DNA from: Desulfobacterales bacterium
Lineage (GTDB): Bacteria > Desulfobacterota > Desulfobacteria > Desulfobacterales > Desulfobacteraceae
Direction: 5' to 3'
Length of the DNA: 10,753 nt
NCBI GenBank assembly: GCA_022361095.1
Contig: JAKSBO010000178.1
Coordinates: 1-10,753 of the forward strand
Numbering within the stretch: the first letter of the stretch is position 1; the number at the start of each line of letters is the position of its first letter. Below, in pieces: positions 6,528 through 10,753 of the stretch. The notes beneath the pieces were generated by a model that was not told the DNA's origin, did not search any database, and was given only the letters and a program-made list of their open reading frames with translations. Position numbers and translations under genes: made by a program.

Positions 6528-6619
6528 TTTTATAAGAAAGTCTGTATAAGCTACATAGATCTTTCAACCATTGTTTTATAAGAAAGTATGGGTAAGTTAC
6601 CCGGATCTTTCAAGCTTTG
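6528..6619 (+). repeat. Two 46-bp tandem repeats upstream of the HDOD kinase gene
   Basis: Copies at 6528-6573 and 6574-6619 align without gaps and are identical at about 37 of 46 positions. Both begin TTTTATAAGAAAGT and share GATCTTTCAA near their ends. The second copy contains an exact palindrome, GGGTAAGTTACCC (6590-6602). The matching place in the first copy (around TATAAGCTACA) keeps only part of that symmetry. A weaker trace (CTGTCTATAAGCAAGAAG, about 6489-6506) may be a third, decayed copy. The repeats end about 100 bases before the start codon, a plausible place for activator or repressor sites. Confidence 0.7.
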
Positions 6620-6687
6620 TTGTGGGGCGAGCCTGGGTGCTGATAGGCCTGGCCGGCCCACGGCCGTTGGTTGTGGGCAGAGCCTGG
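6620..6687 (+). repeat. 17-bp GC-rich direct repeats flanking a palindromic core
   Basis: TTGTGGGGCGAGCCTGG (6620-6636) and TTGTGGGCAGAGCCTGG (6671-6687) match at 15 of 17 bases, 51 bases apart. Between them lies a GC-rich stretch with self-complementary parts (GGCCGGCC at 6651-6658, CGGCCG at 6661-6666). The sharp switch from the AT-rich DNA upstream is notable. It could be a binding site or a 5' leader structure for the operon. Confidence 0.5.
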
Positions 6688-6721
6688 ATTTAAAAAACAT
6701 ACGCATACTTATTAACTTGCC

Positions 6722-8857
6722 ATGAATAATATTTTTGAAAAAATTAAAAAATCCGGCCACTTGCCCCAGCTTCCCCAGGTGATGCTGCAGTTGATCCGGG
6801 CCTGCGGCAAAGAGAAGACGGATATTGACGAAGTAACACAAATAATCAGCCGGGATGCGGCACTTACATCAAAATTGCTGGCCATCATTGCCTCTCCCCA
6901 TGTAAACCTGGCAAAACAGGTTACCACCATCAAATCTGCCGTGGTGTATCTGGGGCTGGATACGGTGCGCAATATCGCCATCAGCTCCTCGGCCATGCAG
7001 TTTTTTAAAATCTCCAACGCCACGGAAAATTTTAATATTAACCGATTCTGGTATCATTCGTATAAATGCGCAATTCTTGCACAGCATCTCGCCCGGGCAG
7101 AAAGCCAGGTCAATCCGGATCAATATTTTTTGACGGGTCTTCTCCATGATATCGGCACCCTGGTTCTCATGGCAAACTTTCCAGAGGAATATAAAGAGAT
7201 TAAAGCCAGGGTAAACCAGGGACAAAATGAATTTGACGCCCAGGCCGACATACTGAATACAGACGGCCCGAAGGTCAGTTCCTGGCTGTTCAAGCAGTGG
7301 AACCTGAACCCCATGGCGTCTGATTCCGTACAGTTTTTAAGTCAGCCTTTGGCAGATATCGCAGAAGAACTTCTCCATGTTAAAATTCTTTTCATGGCCA
7401 ACCTCATGGCAGAACCGGAAAGCACAAATGTGACAGAGGATGCACGCGTTCTGACCGATATCCCGGCCGCCGTGCTGAATGAAATTGCGGTTGAGGCTGA
7501 AAACGAAGTCCGGCACATGGCCAAAAGCCTTAACCTTGTTCCGGGGTCGCCGGAACAAGGATATCATCTTCTGGCTGATGACATTAAGGACGTTTCACTC
7601 TGTTTTGGTACCCTGGACAACCTGCTCAGGGCAAAAGATGTGACAACGATCCTGAAAACCGTCCAACGGGGCCTGGAAATCATTTTCCATATTCCCCGGA
7701 TCTTTTTCTTTCTTCGGGACAGGGAAAAGGATCTGCTCACCGGAACCTGTGCAAAAGAGGATCGCCATTACAACATTATCGCCAGCATAGCCCTTGCCAT
7801 GGACAACAATCACAGCCTGGTTGTAAAGTCCGTCAATACCGGCCGGATTGCGGCCAGTACGGGCCAAAAAAATTTGGCGGTATCAGATTCCCAAATCATT
7901 CGCTTTCTTGAAACACCGGCCTTTTATGCCATTCCCATTTTTGGACACAATGTCTGTTCAGGCGCCATGGTTATCGGTATGGACGGCAATCTTGCCCAAA
8001 CCCTGGACAGAAACAAAACCCTGCTGGAGCTTTTTTCCCGCCAGACAGGCATCTGTCTTGAAAATCTTAATTTCCATGAGGCGTATGCCGGGGATATCAG
8101 TGATAAAAAAATGGAAGCATATGCCGCCCTGACAGACAAAGTTGTACATGAGATCAACAACCCTGTTACCATAATTGGAAATTACCTTGAAACCCTGAAA
8201 CTTAAACTGCCGGAAAAACACCCTGCCCAGGAAGAGATCTCTGTTGTCAAAGAGGAGATGAGCCGGGTTTCATCCCTGCTTGAAGGGCTGACATCGTTTT
8301 CAAGGCCCAGGGTGGGCGGAACCCTGGAAACCATTGATCTGAACCATATATGCCGCAGGGTGCTGGCAGTATTAAAAAAATCAATTCTTTTGCCCAGACA
8401 GATCCGGATTCAAATCGAGCTTGATGAGGCCATGCCCAAGGCCACCCTGGACAGCAACGGATTGAAGCAGGTGATTATCAATCTGGTGAAAAATGCTGCA
8501 GAAGCCCTTGAAAAAGGAGATGAAATCCACTTTAAAACAAGGCTTGTTCCCGGCTCGACCAAAGTATTGATAGATGAAAAAAGAAAGCTTCCCGGTGTAG
8601 TGGAAATCATTGTCCGGGACAATGGTCCGGGCATCCCGCCACATATCAGGGAACGGCTTTTTGAACCCTATAATTCAAGCAAGGTCGGCACCTCCAATTC
8701 CGGATTGGGCCTTTCCATCGTTCACTCCATTGTCAGGCAAATGCAGGGACGCATTACCTGTGACAGCAACCAGGGCAAGGGAACCTGCTTCACCATCCTC
8801 ATTCCCCTGGCCCCCGATACCCGCCCCAGGCTGCCCGGGGATGAGATCATGTCATGA
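6722..8857 (+). CDS. HDOD-GAF-histidine kinase fusion protein
   Basis: This 711-residue predicted cytoplasmic sensor has no membrane segment. Residues about 8-210 form an HDOD domain (LPQLPQVMLQLIRACG near the start, ISRDAALTSKLL, LGLDTVRNIAIS, and an HD pair H142-D143 in GLLHDIGTL). HDOD domains are usually non-enzymatic relatives of HD-GYP phosphodiesterases, and no GYP motif is seen. Residues about 290-455 look like a GAF sensory domain. The kinase core follows: the H-box VVHEINNPVTIIGNY with H476 as the phosphoacceptor, N-box NLVKNAAEAL (about 587-595), G1 box DNGPGI (633-638), F-box LFEPY (646-650) and G2 box SGLGLSIV (660-667). HEINNP is typical of NtrB/AtoS-like kinases. All catalytic boxes are intact, so it should be active. 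No response regulator or receiver domain is in the window, so its partner is unknown. The ATG at 6722 lacks a clear ribosome-binding site but places the HDOD domain normally. The gene overlaps the next one by 4 bases (ATGA). Confidence 0.92.
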   Translation: MNNIFEKIKKSGHLPQLPQVMLQLIRACGKEKTDIDEVTQIISRDAALTSKLLAIIASPHVNLAKQVTTIKSAVVYLGLDTVRNIAISSSAMQFFKISNATENFNINRFWYHSYKCAILAQHLARAESQVNPDQYFLTGLLHDIGTLVLMANFPEEYKEIKARVNQGQNEFDAQADILNTDGPKVSSWLFKQWNLNPMASDSVQFLSQPLADIAEELLHVKILFMANLMAEPESTNVTEDARVLTDIPAAVLNEIAVEAENEVRHMAKSLNLVPGSPEQGYHLLADDIKDVSLCFGTLDNLLRAKDVTTILKTVQRGLEIIFHIPRIFFFLRDREKDLLTGTCAKEDRHYNIIASIALAMDNNHSLVVKSVNTGRIAASTGQKNLAVSDSQIIRFLETPAFYAIPIFGHNVCSGAMVIGMDGNLAQTLDRNKTLLELFSRQTGICLENLNFHEAYAGDISDKKMEAYAALTDKVVHEINNPVTIIGNYLETLKLKLPEKHPAQEEISVVKEEMSRVSSLLEGLTSFSRPRVGGTLETIDLNHICRRVLAVLKKSILLPRQIRIQIELDEAMPKATLDSNGLKQVIINLVKNAAEALEKGDEIHFKTRLVPGSTKVLIDEKRKLPGVVEIIVRDNGPGIPPHIRERLFEPYNSSKVGTSNSGLGLSIVHSIVRQMQGRITCDSNQGKGTCFTILIPLAPDTRPRLPGDEIMS

Positions 8858-9840
8858 CAAAAACCGGGCAGATTATGATACAGGAAGGCCTGATCTCCCC
8901 CAAAGACCTGGCCCTGGCCCTGGATATCCAGAAAAAAAATATAAACAACGGATCTAAAGGCCGCTTCCACCTGTTGGGCATGATACTGTGCGAACTGAAT
9001 CTGATCACCCCCCTGAACAACTATTATGTATTAAAAAAACATCATAAGCTGATGTCCGTCATGGACCGGTTCTGTGAACAAAGAATGGCCCCACGCCTCC
9101 GGCTGGAAAAAATAAAAGCAGAGGCAGACGCCCGGGCGATCCCTTTTATCTCTTTTCTCCTCGAAAAACAGATCATACCCAAGGCCGGGCTTCGACAGGT
9201 GCTTTTTGACCTTTTCGGCATTCCATTAAGATCCGTTTCAGACATTTTTTTGGACCAAACCTGCCGCAATGCCCTGACCGCTGTTATAAACAGGGAGGTT
9301 GCAAAAAAATTTGGCATCATCCCGCTGCATCTGTCAGGCAACATCCTGACCCTTGGCCTCACCGATCCGGATAATCTGCTTTTTGTGCGCAAACTGGATC
9401 TAAAATTCCCCCAGTACCGGTTTTTGCCGGTATTTATACAATTTTACGATTTTAAATGGCTTTATCCCACCCTCTACCCCAAAGCACAACCAAGCTCTCC
9501 CCTAAAAATTTGCATGCAAAGCCCGCCAACGGCAGAAAACCCCGGAAACAATGCCGGGCCGGAAGCGATCAGCAATCCAGTGCCGGACAAAGAAACCATC
9601 TTCCGGCTATTCAGGCAATATGAAACCCTGCGCCTGGGGCACGCCCCCCGGAACAACCATGAGACCTACAATTACCGCCGGGATCTGTTCTCCCGCTTCA
9701 TCCGCGGCAGCTATGATGAAATAGCAGCCGAAAGCGGATGCAAAACCATTCAGTTTTCTGCACAGAAAAAAGGGGGCCGTGCCATGGTCATTGCAACGCC
9801 CGTTGGCAAAAACCGGGAGGGAAAGGAGATAAAAAAATGA
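8854..9840 (+). CDS. Stand-alone MshEN (GspE N-terminal) domain protein with MXAN_5187-like C-terminus
   Basis: MshEN domains, normally at the N-terminus of type II secretion and type IV pilus assembly ATPases, bind cyclic-di-GMP in several proteins. This 328-residue protein has the domain but no ATPase. Residues 1-65 resemble two MshEN helical motifs (GQIMIQEGLISPKDLALALDIQ and LLGMILCELNLIT). Residues about 96-210 form a fuller MshEN-like unit: FLLEKQIIPKAGLRQVLFDLFGIPL, then EVAKKFGIIPL and GNILTLGLTDPDNLLFVRKL. The RLG triplet of the ligand motif is imperfect (KTG and LLG), so ligand binding is uncertain. A low-complexity Pro/Asn linker (about 210-245) leads to a C-terminal module (about 247-318, FRLFRQYETLRLGH ... 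SGCKTIQFSAQKKGGRAMVIATPV), which resembles the C-terminal domain of Myxococcus MXAN_5187; that match is from memory and less sure. Four-base overlaps with both neighbours point to translational coupling. It may act as an adaptor between the kinase and the downstream ATPase. Confidence 0.8.
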   Translation: MTKTGQIMIQEGLISPKDLALALDIQKKNINNGSKGRFHLLGMILCELNLITPLNNYYVLKKHHKLMSVMDRFCEQRMAPRLRLEKIKAEADARAIPFISFLLEKQIIPKAGLRQVLFDLFGIPLRSVSDIFLDQTCRNALTAVINREVAKKFGIIPLHLSGNILTLGLTDPDNLLFVRKLDLKFPQYRFLPVFIQFYDFKWLYPTLYPKAQPSSPLKICMQSPPTAENPGNNAGPEAISNPVPDKETIFRLFRQYETLRLGHAPRNNHETYNYRRDLFSRFIRGSYDEIAAESGCKTIQFSAQKKGGRAMVIATPVGKNREGKEIKK

Positions 9841-10753
9841 CAAAGATGATTACCATTGCATCGGGAAAAGGGGGGGCGGGAAAAACCAGTATCAGCCTGA
9901 ACCTGGCCCTGGCCCTGGCCGATGCGAATTACCGGATCTGCCTGTTTGATGCGGACCTGGGCCTGGCCAATGTGAATATCCTTACCGGCCTTTATCCGCA
10001 ATACGGCCTGGCCCAGGTGATGGAAGGCAGCCATACGCTTTCGGACATCATGATCCGCAATGTCAACGGCATAGATATAATACCCGGAAGCTCCGGTGTT
10101 GAAAAACTGGCGGATCTGACCAGCCATGAGGCCGGCCTTCTGATCCGGTCATTTATGGAACTGCCTGATTATGACTACTTCCTGATAGATACATCTGCGG
10201 GCATATCCTCCCAGGTGCTCTCCTTTTGCAGGGCATGCCAAGAGATGATCCTTGTGGTCACACCGGAACCCACATCCCTGACGGACGCCTATTCTTTGCT
10301 TAAAGTTCTTTCAAAAAAAGGGGGCGTGCCCAAAGTCCGGGTGGTGATCAACCGGGTCAAAACAGCACAAGAAGCAAAATCGTCCTATGCAAAACTGAAA
10401 AAAACGGTTGTCAACTTTTTATCGGCCCCGATTTTCCCCCTGGGCGTTGTGGCTTGGGATCCCAGTGTATCCAAGGCGGTTGTCTCCCAGGTCCCGTTTC
10501 TCATAAAATATCCCGACGCCCAGGCGGCCCGGTGTATCAGAGCGCTTGGGCTTAAACTGGTCAAAGCGCCGGTCAAAGAGATCTCAATGGGGGATTTTTG
10601 GGGCCAATGCCTTGAATTTCTGGAAAAAAAATCACCCCGTATCCGGAACACCTCAACAACGGGTTCGGGCCAAAGCAATGATGGCAGCAATGATCTCAAC
10701 TCTGATGGCAACATCCGGTCGGCACAATCCGCAATTCCCATTGAACGGGAAAA
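9837..10753 (+). CDS. MinD/FlhG-like ParA-family ATPase, 3' end outside the window
   Basis: ATPases of this class set the position or number of polar structures such as flagella, pili or chemoreceptors. The 305 visible codons open with the deviant Walker A SGKGGAGKTS (residues 9-18), with both lysines (K11, K16). The A' motif is FDADLGLANVNILTGL (37-52), Walker B is FLIDTSAG (115-122), and TPEPTSLTDAY (142-152) is the usual MinD/FleN switch region. PGSSGV (83-88) is also typical of FlhG/FleN. Unlike FlhG, there is no N-terminal helix with a DQAxxLR motif: only eight residues precede the P-loop. From about residue 268 the visible sequence becomes a Ser/Asn/Gly-rich low-complexity tail. A strong ribosome-binding site (AAAGGAGAT at 9822-9830, six bases from the ATG) lies within the end of the MshEN gene, and the ATGA overlap couples the two. 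The true target structure cannot be named from this window. Confidence 0.9.
   Translation, partial: MTKMITIASGKGGAGKTSISLNLALALADANYRICLFDADLGLANVNILTGLYPQYGLAQVMEGSHTLSDIMIRNVNGIDIIPGSSGVEKLADLTSHEAGLLIRSFMELPDYDYFLIDTSAGISSQVLSFCRACQEMILVVTPEPTSLTDAYSLLKVLSKKGGVPKVRVVINRVKTAQEAKSSYAKLKKTVVNFLSAPIFPLGVVAWDPSVSKAVVSQVPFLIKYPDAQAARCIRALGLKLVKAPVKEISMGDFWGQCLEFLEKKSPRIRNTSTTGSGQSNDGSNDLNSDGNIRSAQSAIPIERE

Larger units (their letters stand above)
6212..6721. other. AT-rich divergent regulatory region with repeats
   Basis: No gene is supported in these 510 bases between the divergent PilZ gene and the HDOD kinase operon. Bases about 6220-6530 are very AT-rich with several T runs (around 6415-6445), which could be bent or UP-element-like DNA. 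On the minus strand, GTATATTA occurs twice 22 bases apart (around 6270-6295), upstream of the PilZ gene. The right half holds the 46-bp tandem repeats and the GC-rich direct repeats listed separately. A minus-strand frame at 6317-6502 has no family features. Confidence 0.5.

Noticed and set aside
8906..9922. CTGGCC tandem repeats at about 8907-8922 and 9903-9919
   Set aside because: They encode Leu-Ala helices in two unrelated proteins and follow from codon preference, so they are not a DNA repeat family.

Overview
The window looks like a chromosomal segment of a sulfate-reducing Desulfobacterota bacterium, most likely of the Desulfobacter/Desulfobacula type. This is inferred from protein style only: a RapA homologue, a PilZ protein, an HDOD-histidine kinase, a GspE/MshE N-terminal (MshEN) protein and a MinD-like ATPase, in moderately GC-rich coding DNA with AT-rich spacers. 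No taxonomic marker gene is present, so the assignment is tentative.

Layout: (1) bases 1-193 hold a short minus-strand coding-like remnant. (2) An IS3-family insertion sequence runs from about 194 to 1709. It has orfA (helix-turn-helix) and orfB (DDE integrase) separated by an A9G run, and an unusually long, hairpin-bearing non-coding tail of about 330 bases. orfB lies in the +1 frame relative to orfA, not the canonical -1 frame, so the copy may be broken by one base. (3) 1710-1839 is non-coding with a short direct repeat. (4) rapA, the RNA polymerase recycling Swi2/Snf2 ATPase, occupies 1840-4542 on the minus strand. Its promoter (TTGACT-N17-CATAAC with an extended -10) is embedded in a perfect palindrome. 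(5) Divergent from rapA is a membrane-anchored DUF2914 protein (4897-5673). Convergent with that is a membrane-anchored PilZ protein (5744-6211, minus). (6) A 510-base AT-rich spacer carries two 46-bp tandem repeats and a pair of 17-bp GC-rich direct repeats. (7) Three translationally coupled plus-strand genes follow, with 4-base ATGA overlaps at both junctions: an HDOD-GAF-histidine kinase, a stand-alone MshEN-domain protein with a MXAN_5187-like C-terminal module, and a MinD/FlhG-like ParA-family ATPase that runs off the window.

The most interesting part is the last operon. A sensor kinase, a predicted nucleotide-binding MshEN adaptor and a polar-positioning type ATPase are expressed as one unit downstream of a repeat-rich regulatory region, with a PilZ (cyclic-di-GMP effector) gene next door. 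This suggests a signalling and spatial-positioning module, perhaps for a pilus, secretion or motility machine. None of the machine's structural genes is in the window, so that function is inference. I saw no tRNA, rRNA, CRISPR array, toxin-antitoxin pair or recognisable phage gene.
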